DNA of 64,000 nucleotides from Bradyrhizobium roseum (GCF_030413175.1 NZ_CP129212.1:2480001-2544000); one strand, 5' to 3'. Positions 51,946 to 61,332 are shown, counted from the first letter of the stretch. Numbers and translations: made by a program. Notes: generated by a model not told the origin, from the letters alone.

Positions 51946-52590
51946 ATGGCAATCGCCGCGGTTCGCCTCAATCAGCTCGTGGAAACGAAGGCGCGCATCC
52001 TGGATGCCGCCAAGGACGCCGTGGCGCTAAGCGGGTGGAAGGATGCCCAGATCGCCCTGATTGCTGCACGGGCAGGGGTGGCTACGGGCAGCGTGTACCG
52101 CTACTTCGACTCGAAGGCGGACCTGTACGCACAAGTGCTTGGCCTGGTCTCCGAGCGCGAGGTGGCCGTGGTCGCCGCGATCGCCGAGGCGGAGGGGTCT
52201 GCGTCGCAATGTCTGGTGGATGCGATCTACACCTTCTCGATGCGGGCGATGCGCGGCCGCCGCCTGGCCTACGCGCTGATCGCCGAGCCGTGCGAGCCGG
52301 AGATCGACGCGGCGCGCCTGAAATACCGGGCAGCGCTTGCCGATCAGATCGCCAGGCTGGTCCGGCGCGGCATCGCCAACGGCGAATTCGTCGAGATCGA
52401 CACGAATGTCGCGGCTTCCTGCGTGACCGGCGCCTTCATGGAAGCCCTGGTCGGTCCCCTGGCGCCGGAAGCGGCCCCTGATTCCGATGCGGCAAAGCGA
52501 ATCGCGCAAGCGATCGCAGGACTTTCCGCGCGCATGTTGTTTCGCAGCGCTACGCCCGAACTGATGCTCGTATCGAAAGTCTCCGCATGA
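51946..52590 (+). CDS. TetR/AcrR family transcriptional regulator
   Basis: A 214-residue repressor with the N-terminal helix-turn-helix VETKARILDAAKDAVALSGW and IALIAARAGVATGSVYRYF. The C-terminal ligand domain is helical and has a TetR C-terminal (TetR_C-type) look with RRGIANGEFVEIDTNVAASC. It overlaps aidB by four bases (ATGA), and its upstream region holds TGAA-type repeats, so autoregulation of a TetR-aidB operon is likely. Ligand is unknown, perhaps an acyl-CoA given its partner. Confidence 0.93.
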   Translation: MAIAAVRLNQLVETKARILDAAKDAVALSGWKDAQIALIAARAGVATGSVYRYFDSKADLYAQVLGLVSEREVAVVAAIAEAEGSASQCLVDAIYTFSMRAMRGRRLAYALIAEPCEPEIDAARLKYRAALADQIARLVRRGIANGEFVEIDTNVAASCVTGAFMEALVGPLAPEAAPDSDAAKRIAQAIAGLSARMLFRSATPELMLVSKVSA

Positions 52591-54275
52591 ACGCTCGCCT
52601 TCAGCCGGTTGCATTCACGAGCACGGAAACAGGCCGGTTTGCGACCCACGAAGTTTGCAATCAGGCGCGGCCGTCGTTCGGCTTCAACGCGTTCGACGGC
52701 GATCAGGCGTTGAGCGGCCTGGTCGCCAAGATCGCGCCATGGGCAACGGACAGGCTCTCGGTGCTCGGCGCCCACGTCGGCTGCGAATCCGTGCAGGAGG
52801 CCGCGCGACTGGCCAACGAGCACGAACCAAAACTGCTGACCCATGATCGGTATGGCAACCGGAATGATTGGGTCGAGTTTCATCCGGCCTGGCATCAATT
52901 GATGGCACTCGCGTTCCGGAGCGAGGTCCATAGTCTGGCCTGGTCGACGCGCGAGCCAAACGGACATTTCGCGCGCGCAGGCCTGAGCTATCTCTGGAAT
53001 CAGATCGAGAACGGCGTCGGTTGTCCGACCGGGATGGCTTACGCTGCGATTGCCGGATTTTCCGGTAAGCCGCAATTTGCGACGTGGCGCGAGCGAACGC
53101 TGGCGGCGGATTACGACTCGCGGCGTCTTCCGATTGAGGCCAAGCGTGCGGCAGTCATCGGCTATGCGATGACCGAGAAGCAGGGCGGCTCCGATCTGCG
53201 CGAAACCCAGACCACCGCACGCTTCATCGAAAGCGGTGCGCACGGCGAGATCTATGCGATCACCGGCCACAAATGGTTTTTCTCGGTGCCGGTCGTCGAC
53301 GGGTTCTACACGCTGGCGCGGACTAAATCCGGCGTCAGTTGCCTGTTCGTGCCGCGCCTGCTGCCGGATGGCAGCGCCAACCGCATCTTCATTCAACGTT
53401 TGAAGGACGAGTGCGGCAACCGTTCGAACGCTTCGAGCGAGATCGAGTACCACGACACCTGGTCGATCCTCGTTGGTGAAGAGGGACGCGGCATCAGGGA
53501 AATCCTGTCGCACGCTCACCTGACGCGACTGGATTTTGCGGTCGGCTCCGCTGGGCTGATGCGGCAGGCCTTGAGTCTGGCATTGAACCATGCGCAAACC
53601 CGAACGGCGTTCGGCAAGCCGATGTCCGAACTTCCGATGCAGCGCAATGTGCTTGCCGACCTCGCGCTTGAGAGTGAGGCGACGATGCTCGGCGCGCTGC
53701 GGATCGCACGGGCCACCGACGGCATGGCGACCAGCGAGCACGAACGGCTGCTGGCGCGGGTCGCGACACCCGTGATGAAGTTCTGGAATTGCCAGCGCGC
53801 GCCGGCTTTCACCTACGAGTGCCTGCAGGTGCACGGCGGCAATGGTTTCATCATGGAAAATGCGATCGCGCGCCTTTACCGCGAGGCGCCGCTGAATTCG
53901 ATCTGGGAAGGCACCTCGAACATGATGTGCATGGACGTTCTGCGCGCCATGCAACGGGATGCACGCTGTCGAGACGCCTTCATCTACGAGTTGCAGATAA
54001 GCAGAGGCCTCAACCGGAATTACGACAGAAGCGCGGACGAACTTGCCGATCGGTTGCGGGCACAATATCCCGACGATGGGCATGCGAGAGCACTTGTCAC
54101 CCGGATGGCACATGCGTTGCAGGCTGCCGAGATGTTGCAGCATGGCGATGCCGATGCTGCTGATTTGTTCGTGCGATCCAGGCTGGGCATGGACGGGACG
54201 CACGTCTTCGGCGCGCTTCCATCGTCGGAAAGCCTTGCGCGGATCGTGGAGCGTGCCACCGTCATTCAGCATTAA
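52587..54275 (+). CDS. aidB: AidB-like acyl-CoA dehydrogenase
   Basis: A 562-residue flavoprotein of the acyl-CoA dehydrogenase family with the longer AidB-type layout (about 540 residues in E. coli). N-terminal QARPSFGFNAFDGDQAL and DRYGNRNDWVEFHPAWHQLM, then YAMTEKQGGSDLRETQT and ARLYREAPLNSIWEGTSN (active-site Glu region) are typical. AidB is induced in the adaptive response to DNA alkylation and binds DNA as well as FAD. Here it is controlled by a TetR protein rather than Ada. alkB is present 42 kb away in the same window. Its enzymatic substrate is unknown. Confidence 0.9.
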   Translation: MNARLQPVAFTSTETGRFATHEVCNQARPSFGFNAFDGDQALSGLVAKIAPWATDRLSVLGAHVGCESVQEAARLANEHEPKLLTHDRYGNRNDWVEFHPAWHQLMALAFRSEVHSLAWSTREPNGHFARAGLSYLWNQIENGVGCPTGMAYAAIAGFSGKPQFATWRERTLAADYDSRRLPIEAKRAAVIGYAMTEKQGGSDLRETQTTARFIESGAHGEIYAITGHKWFFSVPVVDGFYTLARTKSGVSCLFVPRLLPDGSANRIFIQRLKDECGNRSNASSEIEYHDTWSILVGEEGRGIREILSHAHLTRLDFAVGSAGLMRQALSLALNHAQTRTAFGKPMSELPMQRNVLADLALESEATMLGALRIARATDGMATSEHERLLARVATPVMKFWNCQRAPAFTYECLQVHGGNGFIMENAIARLYREAPLNSIWEGTSNMMCMDVLRAMQRDARCRDAFIYELQISRGLNRNYDRSADELADRLRAQYPDDGHARALVTRMAHALQAAEMLQHGDADAADLFVRSRLGMDGTHVFGALPSSESLARIVERATVIQH

Positions 54276-54299
54276 GGGGCCGCGGTCGCGGCGAGAAAA

Positions 54300-55142
54300 A
54301 TGCCTCAAACCGAAATTCGCCTCGTCAACGACATCCGCGCTGCCGTGGGGGAAGAAGAGTGGGCAGCGCGGGTTGATCTCGCGGCGTGCTATCGCCTGGT
54401 GGCGCTCTATGGAATGACCGACCTGATCTACAACCACATCAGTGCGCAGGTCCCCGGGCATGACGACCAGTATCTGATCAATCCGTACGGCATGCTGTAC
54501 GAGGAAATCACCGCTTCGAGCCTCGTCAAGATCGATATCGAGGGGCGAACCCTGCTGCAGCCTGACCACGGCTACAATGTCAACGTGGCCGGCTTCTACC
54601 TGCATGCCCCGATCCACCGCGCGCGGCCGGATGTGAAATGCGTCCTCCATACCCACACCAGGGCAGGCACGGCCGTCAGCACGCTTGCCGAAGGGCTGCT
54701 TCCGCTGTCCCAAACGGCGATGCGGTTTCACGGCCGGATCGGCTACCACGACTTCGAGGGACCGGCGATCGATCGGAACGAATGCGACCGTGTCGTCGCC
54801 GATCTCGGCCGGAACGACGTACTGATCCTGCGTAACCATGGCCTGCTGGTTTGCGGCAATACGGTCCCGCAGGCGTTCAATGCCATCTATTGGCTGGAAC
54901 AGGCCTGCCGGATCCAGATCGACGCACTCGGCTGCGGAAGGCCGCTGCACGCGCCGACCGAATTGGCGATCGGCAACACGGTGACCTGCTTCGCCGGCAC
55001 TGAGATCACGCTGGACAATGAGCGGGATACCAATCCGGTAATGAACCAAGCGGCGCAGAATCTGCAGGCCGGCTACGGCCTGCTGGAATGGCCGGCGCTG
55101 CGGCGAAGGCTCGACCGCATCGATGCGAGCTATGCGCAATGA
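54300..55142 (+). CDS. Class II aldolase/adducin family protein
   Basis: A 280-residue protein of the fuculose-aldolase/adducin fold. The zinc-type histidines are visible in CVLHTHTRAGTAVST and LRNHGLLVCGNTVPQAF, with YNHISAQVPGHDDQYLINPY at the substrate side. Family members cleave or epimerise sugar phosphates, or act as non-aldolase relatives. It starts 24 bases after aidB and overlaps the DUF2520 gene (ATGA). Its location between hpnG and hpnH raises the possibility of a role on the ribose side chain of hopanoids, but this is untested. Confidence 0.9.
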   Translation: MPQTEIRLVNDIRAAVGEEEWAARVDLAACYRLVALYGMTDLIYNHISAQVPGHDDQYLINPYGMLYEEITASSLVKIDIEGRTLLQPDHGYNVNVAGFYLHAPIHRARPDVKCVLHTHTRAGTAVSTLAEGLLPLSQTAMRFHGRIGYHDFEGPAIDRNECDRVVADLGRNDVLILRNHGLLVCGNTVPQAFNAIYWLEQACRIQIDALGCGRPLHAPTELAIGNTVTCFAGTEITLDNERDTNPVMNQAAQNLQAGYGLLEWPALRRRLDRIDASYAQ

Positions 55143-56050
55143 GCACGGCGCTAGCAGCGTGGAAAATCGGCTTCATCGGCGCTGGCCGCGTTGCGCAAAC
55201 GCTGGCATCGGCGTTTGACCGCGCGGGTCTGAATGTCGCGGCCTTCTATAATCGCGGCCCCGATGCGGGGCGGCTGCTGGGATCGCGGGTTCCGTCGGCC
55301 CGGCCGATGACGCATTCGCAAGGGGTCGTGGACATCTGCGACCTGGTGTTCCTGACGGTCAGCGATGACGCGATCCTGGCGGTCTGCCGCGATTTGCGCT
55401 GGGAGCCGCGTCATCGCGTCGTCCATTGCAGCGGAGCGACCGAACTGGCGGCGCTGGATCACGCGAAATCTGTAGGTGCGCTGATTGGCGGATTTCATCC
55501 GATGCAGATGTTTGCCAATCCAGACGTAGCGCTCGAAGGCCTGCGCGGATGCACCGTCGGCATCGAAGCCGAACCTGATTTCAGGTGCGACCTGGAACTG
55601 CTCGCGACCAGCATCGGGTGCGAACCGCTGGCGCTGCCGGCTGGCGTGCGGCCGCTTTATCACGCCTCGGCCTACTATGTCGGTCCGTTCCTGATCGCGC
55701 TGCTCAAGGAGGGCGTCGAACTCTGGAAGAGTTTTGGCGTCAGCGAGGCGGACGCGCTGCGCGCCATGACGCCGCTGCTGCGGGGAACGGTTGCGGCCGT
55801 TCTCGACGGGGGACTGGCCAACGGCATGGGCGGGTGCGTGGCGCGCGGGGACGTCGGAACGATCCTCAAGCATCTCGAAGCATTGGACGCGCGCTTTCCT
55901 GCTTCAGGTGCGTTGTATCGCGAACTGGCGCTTCGCAATGTTCCTCTCGGGGTCGAGCGCGGCACGCTCAGCGCCGGGCGCGCAGCGGAGATTGAAAATC
56001 TGCTTCTGCGAACCCAGGGGCGAACTGGCGATCGTGCCGTGACGGTTTGA
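55139..56050 (+). CDS. DUF2520/Rossmann-like oxidoreductase
   Basis: A 303-residue protein with an N-terminal NAD(P) motif KIGFIGAGRVAQTLASAFDR and a C-terminal DUF2520 helical domain (HASAYYVGPFLIALLKEGVE, then RGTVAAVLDGGLANGMGG). GGFHPMQMFANPDVALEGLR lies between. The architecture resembles ketopantoate or pyrroline-5-carboxylate reductases. The ATG at 55139 overlaps the aldolase stop; an earlier in-frame start lies inside that gene. Substrate unknown. Co-translated with the aldolase and inside the hopanoid locus, it is a candidate for a side-chain reductase, by inference only. Confidence 0.87.
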   Translation: MSTALAAWKIGFIGAGRVAQTLASAFDRAGLNVAAFYNRGPDAGRLLGSRVPSARPMTHSQGVVDICDLVFLTVSDDAILAVCRDLRWEPRHRVVHCSGATELAALDHAKSVGALIGGFHPMQMFANPDVALEGLRGCTVGIEAEPDFRCDLELLATSIGCEPLALPAGVRPLYHASAYYVGPFLIALLKEGVELWKSFGVSEADALRAMTPLLRGTVAAVLDGGLANGMGGCVARGDVGTILKHLEALDARFPASGALYRELALRNVPLGVERGTLSAGRAAEIENLLLRTQGRTGDRAVTV

Positions 56051-56066
56051 GAGATTGCAAAAGAAA

Positions 56067-56094
56067 GAGCCCCGGCTCACCTGAACCGGGGCTC
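56067..56094. terminator. Strong bidirectional terminator
   Basis: GAGCCCCGG (56067-56075) pairs perfectly with CCGGGGCTC (56086-56094) around a ten-base loop. On the minus strand the stem is followed by TTTCTTTT, ideal for ending hpnH; on the plus strand a shorter T-run (CTTTCG) follows after six bases. It separates convergent genes. Confidence 0.88.
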
Positions 56095-56117
56095 GCAATC
56101 TTTCGCCTCATTCCACC

Positions 56118-57290
56118 TCAAGCGGCAGTGGAAGCCTTTTCTTTCTCCTGCTGCTTCTGCTTGGCGGCGGCAGCTGCTGCTTCGTCCTTACGAATCTCGG
56201 ACAACCGCTTCTGCACCTCCGACGAGAAGATGTACTGCGCCGGACGCTGCTTGGAGAGATCGATCTCGGGCGCCATCGGGCCGGTGGTGCGAACGCCCTT
56301 CAGCGCCACCCACATTGCCTTCAGCGGGTTGGTCAGCGCGGCGTTGGCCGCGGTCGGCTCGTAGCCGCAATGGGCCATACAGTCGGCGCACTTTTCGTAC
56401 TTGCCGGTGCCGTAGGTGTCCCAGTCCGTGGTTTCCATCAGCTCCTTGAAGGTCTTGGTGTAGCCTTCGCCGAGCAGGTAGCAGGGCTTTTGCCAGCCGA
56501 AGATGTTGCGGGCGGGCATGCCCCAGGGCGTGCACTCATAGTTCTGGTTGCCGGCCAGGAAGTCGAGGAACAAGCCGGAATGCATGAAGTTCCACTTCTT
56601 GCCCTTGCCGAGCGCGAACACGTCGCGGAACAGCTTCTTGGTCTTGGTGCGGTTGAGGAAGTGTTCCTGGTCGGGCGCGCGCTCATAGGCATAGCCAGGC
56701 GACATCGAGACGCCGACACCGAGTTCGGTGGTGAAGTCGAGGAATTTCGCGATCTCTTCCGCCGGATGGCCGTCGAAGATCGTGGCGTTGACATTGACGG
56801 TGAAGCCGCGCGCCTTCGCGGCCTTGATCGCAGAAACGGCGCGGTCGAAAACGCCTTTTTGCGACACCGCTTTGTCGTGGTGGTCCTTCAAGCCGTCGAG
56901 ATGCACCGAAAAGAACAAGTAGGGCGACGGCTCGAACAGATCGAGCTTCTTTTCCAGAAGCAGCGCGTTGGTGCAGAGCGAAACGAATTTCTTGCGCTCC
57001 ACCAGTCCACGTACGATCTCGCCGATCTCCTTGTGGATCAGGGGTTCGCCGCCGGGGATCGCCACCATCGGCGCACCGCATTCATCGGCCGCATCCCAGC
57101 ATTCCTGCGCCGTCATCCGGCGGTTGAGGATCGCATCGGGGTAGTCGATCTTGCCGCAGCCGACGCAGGCGAGGTTACAACGGAACAACGGCTCCAGCAT
57201 CAACACGAGCGGATATCGTTTCCGGCCAAGCAGCTTCTGCTTGATGAGATAGCCGCCGATACGCATTTCCTTGAAGAACGGTATTGCCAT
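56118..57290 (-). CDS. hpnH: Adenosylhopane synthase HpnH (radical SAM)
   Basis: A 390-residue radical SAM protein with the cluster motif RCNLACVGCGKIDYPD near residue 38 and GGEPLIHKEIG shortly after. FFKEMRIGGYLIKQKLLGRK is the usual HpnH start, and the C-terminal DCMAHCGYEPTAANAAL gives further cysteines. It joins the 5'-deoxyadenosyl group to hopene to form adenosylhopane, the parent of all extended hopanoids. The C-terminus ends in a Lys/Glu/Ala-rich tail. It is downstream of ispH on the same strand (79-base gap), so the two likely form an operon. Confidence 0.96.
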   Translation of the reverse strand: MAIPFFKEMRIGGYLIKQKLLGRKRYPLVLMLEPLFRCNLACVGCGKIDYPDAILNRRMTAQECWDAADECGAPMVAIPGGEPLIHKEIGEIVRGLVERKKFVSLCTNALLLEKKLDLFEPSPYLFFSVHLDGLKDHHDKAVSQKGVFDRAVSAIKAAKARGFTVNVNATIFDGHPAEEIAKFLDFTTELGVGVSMSPGYAYERAPDQEHFLNRTKTKKLFRDVFALGKGKKWNFMHSGLFLDFLAGNQNYECTPWGMPARNIFGWQKPCYLLGEGYTKTFKELMETTDWDTYGTGKYEKCADCMAHCGYEPTAANAALTNPLKAMWVALKGVRTTGPMAPEIDLSKQRPAQYIFSSEVQKRLSEIRKDEAAAAAAKQKQQEKEKASTAA

Positions 57291-57369
57291 TTGGGAGATT
57301 TTCTTTCTGGACTTGGGTCAGGGCCCGGAGGCCCAGACTGAGTTCGTGACTTTAAAATCCTGAAGTAGA

Positions 57370-58296
57370 TCAGACCGCAGTCAGTTCGGCGGGAAGCCGA
57401 AACTCGATGTTTTCCTCCCGGCCGGGAAGCACCGATACCTTGACGGGTCCGATACGCCTCAATGCCTCGATCACGTCGTCGACCAAAACTTCGGGCGCCG
57501 ATGCGCCCGCCGTTATGCCGACCGCCTTTGCATCCTTGAGCCAATCGGGGTTCAATTCGCTCCCGTCGGCAATGAGATAACTCGCGACGCCGACCTCGGT
57601 GCCGATTTCGCGGAGCCTGTTTGAGTTGGAACTATTGGCGGCCCCCACCACCAAAATGACGTCCACCAGCTTGCTAAGGTCCCTTACCGCAGATTGGCGG
57701 TTCTGTGTCGCATAGCAGATATCCCGGATGTCGGGGCCTTGAATATCTGTAAATTTGGCTTGAAGAGCCGCTATTATGTCTTTTGTGTCATCCACGCTGA
57801 GGGTGGTCTGGGTAATATAGGCCACCGGGGCGTCGGTCGGTAGGGTCAGTGCAGCCACATCGTCGACGTTCTGCACGAGCAGGACCGGCCCCGGAACCTG
57901 GCCCATGGTTCCCTCGACCTCGGGATGGCCGGCATGGCCGATCAGTACCAGGGTACGGCCCTTGGACATATACCGCTTGCCCTGGTTGTGGACCTTGGTG
58001 ACCAGGGGGCAGGTGGCATTGAGGACCGGCAGGCCGCGGGCGGCGGCCTCTTCCTCGACGCTGCGGGCCACGCCATGGGCGCTGAAGACGGTTACCGCCA
58101 GCGGCGGAACCTCCGACAGGTCCTCGACGAAGATCGCGCCCTTGGCTTTGAGGCTTTCGACCACGTACTTGTTATGCACGATCTCGTGCCGGACATAGAC
58201 CGGCGGACCGTACTTTTCGAGCGCACGCTCTACGATTTCGATGGCACGCACGACACCCGCACAAAATCCGCGGGGCTGCGCTAGATACACTTCCAT
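57370..58296 (-). CDS. ispH: 4-hydroxy-3-methylbut-2-enyl diphosphate reductase IspH
   Basis: A 308-residue iron-sulphur enzyme making isopentenyl and dimethylallyl diphosphate in the non-mevalonate pathway. The three cluster cysteines lie in [11 protein letters not shown] (Cys12), [11 protein letters not shown] and [24 protein letters not shown] and [15 protein letters not shown] are also conserved. Placed with hpnH, it supplies the C5 units needed for the hopanoid route. The start [12 protein letters not shown] is standard. It diverges from hpnN across 450 bases. Confidence 0.96.
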   Translation of the reverse strand: MEVYLAQPRGFCAGVVRAIEIVERALEKYGPPVYVRHEIVHNKYVVESLKAKGAIFVEDLSEVPPLAVTVFSAHGVARSVEEEAAARGLPVLNATCPLVTKVHNQGKRYMSKGRTLVLIGHAGHPEVEGTMGQVPGPVLLVQNVDDVAALTLPTDAPVAYITQTTLSVDDTKDIIAALQAKFTDIQGPDIRDICYATQNRQSAVRDLSKLVDVILVVGAANSSNSNRLREIGTEVGVASYLIADGSELNPDWLKDAKAVGITAGASAPEVLVDDVIEALRRIGPVKVSVLPGREENIEFRLPAELTAV

Positions 58297-58746
58297 GGGA
58301 CGTCCATTACGCTTGTTGCACCAGGTACAGAATTCGCAAGTTCACCCAAAAGTCTCCGTGCAGCCGGTCACATCCGGATTTTGCAAAATCCGCACCATGA
58401 CCGGAACCCACTGGTAGTCCCCACCCAAGTAGATGGAAGCGCAGGACTATGTGTCAAAAAATGTGCGGCTGGAAAAGGTGCATCGTGTGATGGTTACCGC
58501 GAAGAGGGTAATTTAATACCATTAACGCTTTCTTCAGGCGGTGTGTGGCTCACCGGTTCGTCACTTTGTTGTCCGTCCGGACGGGGTATACCGCCCTCCA
58601 AACACCCTGTCCGTCCCGGTCGGCTCCACGAGCAGGACTCAACCCGTTCGGCAGCCGACCAAAACAACATTAGATCGGCTCTGGGAACTCAGCTAGACAG
58701 CGGACGTTTTCGCCCAGCTCTCCTTAGAGAATTAGAAAGAAACGAA
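58297..58746. other. Long divergent intergenic region between ispH and hpnN
   Basis: 450 bases holding the promoters of both genes. AT-richer stretches are at 58506-58536 (AATTTAATACCATTAACG) and 58722-58742 (TTAGAGAATTAGAAAGAAAC). A frame in phase with hpnN is open back to 58381, but its codon use is unlike the gene and no ribosome site supports it. I see no clear -35/-10 pair, repeat or riboswitch. Confidence 0.6.
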
Positions 58747-61332
58747 GTGCTGACCAGTCTTGTCGTCGCCATTGTCAGATCCTGTACGCGGTTTGCCACT
58801 CTCGTCGTCATCGTTTCGCTGCTTCTGGCGGTCGGAGCGAGTTTCTATACTGCCCAGCATTTCGCCATCAATACTGACATCAACACGCTGATTTCGCCCG
58901 ATCTTGACTGGCGAAAGCGCGACAATCAGTTCGAACGCGCGTTTGACCGCGAAAAGCTGATCCTGGCCGTGGTCGAGGCGCCGACACCCGAGCTTGCCAG
59001 CGCCGCGAGCAAGGCGCTGGCTGCGAAACTGGCCGGTGACGCGAATTTCGAGTCCGTGCAGCCGCTGGGCTCCGGCGATTTCTTCGAAAAGAACGGACTC
59101 TTGTTCCTGCCGGTAGAGGAAGTCGGCAAGGTTGCCGGCCAGCTCGAAGCCGCCGCGCCGCTGATCGAAATCATGGCGGGCGATCCATCGATCCGCGGCC
59201 TGACCGGCGCGCTTGAAACCGGGCTTGCCGGCGTCAAGCGCGGACAGGTCAAGCTCGACAATGCCGAGCGGCCGTTCAACCTGATCAGCCAGACCGTCGA
59301 GGATGTCCTGAACAAGGGGACGGCCACGTTCTCCTGGCGTGAGCTCGTCAGCGAAACGCCACTGACGGATGCCGACCGCCGCACCTTTATAGAATTCAAG
59401 CCGAAGCTCGACTATCAGGCGCTGGAGCCCGGCAAGGACGCCACCGACGCAATCCGGAAAGCGGCGACCGATCTCGACTTTGCCGGCAAATACAATGCGC
59501 GGGTGCGGTTGACCGGGCCGGTTCCGATCGCGAATGAAGAGTATGCGACCGTGCAGGATGGCGCGATCCTCAACGGCGTCGTGACCGTCATCATCGTGCT
59601 TGCGATCCTCTGGATGGCGCTGCATTCCGGGAAGATCATCTTTGCGGTATTCGTGAACCTGTTCATCGGGCTCGCGCTCACGACCGCGGTCGGCCTGATG
59701 ATGGTGGGATCGCTGAACCTGCTGTCGATCGCGTTTGCCGTGCTGTTCGTCGGCCTCGGCGTCGATTTCGGCATCCAGTTCAGTGTCCGCTACCGTTCCG
59801 AGCGCTTCAAGAATGACAATCTGGCGCTCGCGCTGGAGAGCGCGGCGAGCCGTTCGGCGGTTCCGCTGTCGCTCGCCGCGATGGCGACCGCCGCCGGCTT
59901 CCTGTGCTTCTTGCCGACCGATTACAAGGGCATTTCCGAACTCGGCAAGATTGCCGGCGCCGGCATGTTGATCGCGTTCCTGACCAGCATCACGGCGCTG
60001 CCGGCCATGCTGAAGCTGCTCAATCCGCCCGGCGAAAATGAACCGGTCGGCTATGCGTTTCTGGCGCCGGTGGACGATTTCCTCGAAAGGCATCGCGTCA
60101 TCATCGTGGTGGGTACACTGCTGCTCGTCGTCGCCGGGCTGCCGCTGCTGTATTTCATGAAGTTCGACTTCAACCCGATCAACCTTCGCAATCCCAACGC
60201 CGAGTCGATCGCGACCTTCCTCGACCTGCGCAAGGACCCCAATACCGGCGCCAACGCCATCAACGTGATGACCACGTCGGAAGAGGAGGCGAAGAAGATC
60301 GAGGCGAAGCTGGAAAAGCTGCCGGAAGTCCTGCGCGTGATGTCGATCGATAGCTTTGTGCCAGAGGACCAACCGGCAAAGCTGCAGTTGATCGCGAAGG
60401 CAGCAAAGGTGGTCGGGCCTGCGCTCAATCCCGATTCGGTCGACGCAGCGCCGACCGACGAGGAGAATGTCGCGGCGCTGAAAAGCTCGGTCGATGGCCT
60501 GCGCAGGGCCGCCGGCGACGGCAAGGGGCCGGGTGCGGTGGCCTCGCGGCGGCTGGCGGACGCCCTCGACAAATTGGCGGGCAGTAATCAGGCGACGCGC
60601 GACAAGGCGCAGAACATTTTCGTTGCCCCGCTCAAGATCACGTTCGATCAGCTCAAGAACACGATGCAGGCCGGTCCGGTCACGCTCAATTCGCTGCCGC
60701 CGGAACTGCTGAACAGCTGGAAATCCAAGGATGGCCTGATCCGCGTCGAGGCGTTGCCGAAGGGCGATCCCAACGACAATGACAACCTTCGCCGCTTTGC
60801 CGATGCGGTTTTGGTGGCCGAGCCGAATGCGATTGGCGGGCCGGTGTCGATCCTCAAATCGGGCGACACCATCGTGAAGGCCTTTATTCACGCCGGCATC
60901 TGGGCGTTGCTGGTGATCAGCCTGTTGCTCTGGCTGGCGCTGCGGCGGGTAACCGACGTGTTGATGACGATGGTGCCGCTGCTGGTTGCCGGCGCAGTGA
61001 CGCTCGAGCTCTGCGTGCTGATCGGGTTGCCGCTCAACTTCGCCAACATCGTCGCGATGCCGCTGCTGCTCGGCGTCGGCGTCGCCTTCAAGATCTATTA
61101 CGTCACGGCCTGGCGCGAAGGCAGAAAGAATCTACTGCAGTCGAGCCTGACGCGCGCGATCTTTTTCTCGGCGCTGACGACCGCGACCGCGTTCGGAAGC
61201 CTGTGGCTGTCCAGCCATCCCGGCACCGCCAGCATGGGCAAACTGCTGGCGCTATCGTTCGTGATCACGCTGGCTGCGGTGCTGCTGTTCCAGCCGGCGC
61301 TAATGGGCAAACCGCGCGATGTCGGGGAGTAG
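58747..61332 (+). CDS. hpnN: Hopanoid RND transporter HpnN
   Basis: About 861 residues with RND/MMPL topology: helix 1 (TLVVIVSLLLAVGASFYTA), a long periplasmic loop, five closely packed helices around VLFVGLGVDFGIQFSVRYRS, a second helix and loop, and a final block near VLMTMVPLLVAGAVTLELCV. LLLGVGVAFKIYYVTAWREG is the paired repeat. HpnN carries hopanoids from the inner to the outer membrane. The GTG at 58747 gives the usual HpnN start (LTSLVVAIVRSC). The 3' end overlaps the opposing DUF2147 gene by 33 bases. Confidence 0.94.
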   Translation: MLTSLVVAIVRSCTRFATLVVIVSLLLAVGASFYTAQHFAINTDINTLISPDLDWRKRDNQFERAFDREKLILAVVEAPTPELASAASKALAAKLAGDANFESVQPLGSGDFFEKNGLLFLPVEEVGKVAGQLEAAAPLIEIMAGDPSIRGLTGALETGLAGVKRGQVKLDNAERPFNLISQTVEDVLNKGTATFSWRELVSETPLTDADRRTFIEFKPKLDYQALEPGKDATDAIRKAATDLDFAGKYNARVRLTGPVPIANEEYATVQDGAILNGVVTVIIVLAILWMALHSGKIIFAVFVNLFIGLALTTAVGLMMVGSLNLLSIAFAVLFVGLGVDFGIQFSVRYRSERFKNDNLALALESAASRSAVPLSLAAMATAAGFLCFLPTDYKGISELGKIAGAGMLIAFLTSITALPAMLKLLNPPGENEPVGYAFLAPVDDFLERHRVIIVVGTLLLVVAGLPLLYFMKFDFNPINLRNPNAESIATFLDLRKDPNTGANAINVMTTSEEEAKKIEAKLEKLPEVLRVMSIDSFVPEDQPAKLQLIAKAAKVVGPALNPDSVDAAPTDEENVAALKSSVDGLRRAAGDGKGPGAVASRRLADALDKLAGSNQATRDKAQNIFVAPLKITFDQLKNTMQAGPVTLNSLPPELLNSWKSKDGLIRVEALPKGDPNDNDNLRRFADAVLVAEPNAIGGPVSILKSGDTIVKAFIHAGIWALLVISLLLWLALRRVTDVLMTMVPLLVAGAVTLELCVLIGLPLNFANIVAMPLLLGVGVAFKIYYVTAWREGRKNLLQSSLTRAIFFSALTTATAFGSLWLSSHPGTASMGKLLALSFVITLAAVLLFQPALMGKPRDVGE

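Noticed and set aside
52344..55139. 931-codon open frame on the minus strand across tetR, aidB and the aldolase gene
   Set aside because: It spans three well-supported plus-strand genes in turn, which no real gene would do. It has no domain or ribosome site.
58381..58746. Upstream extension of hpnN as a long N-terminal domain
   Set aside because: Not typical of HpnN, composition unlike the gene, and the GTG at 58747 gives the family-standard N-terminus.
58732..60891. 719-codon open frame antisense to hpnN
   Set aside because: A shadow of the transporter gene. Its product is rich in Arg, Gln and His with no membrane or domain structure.
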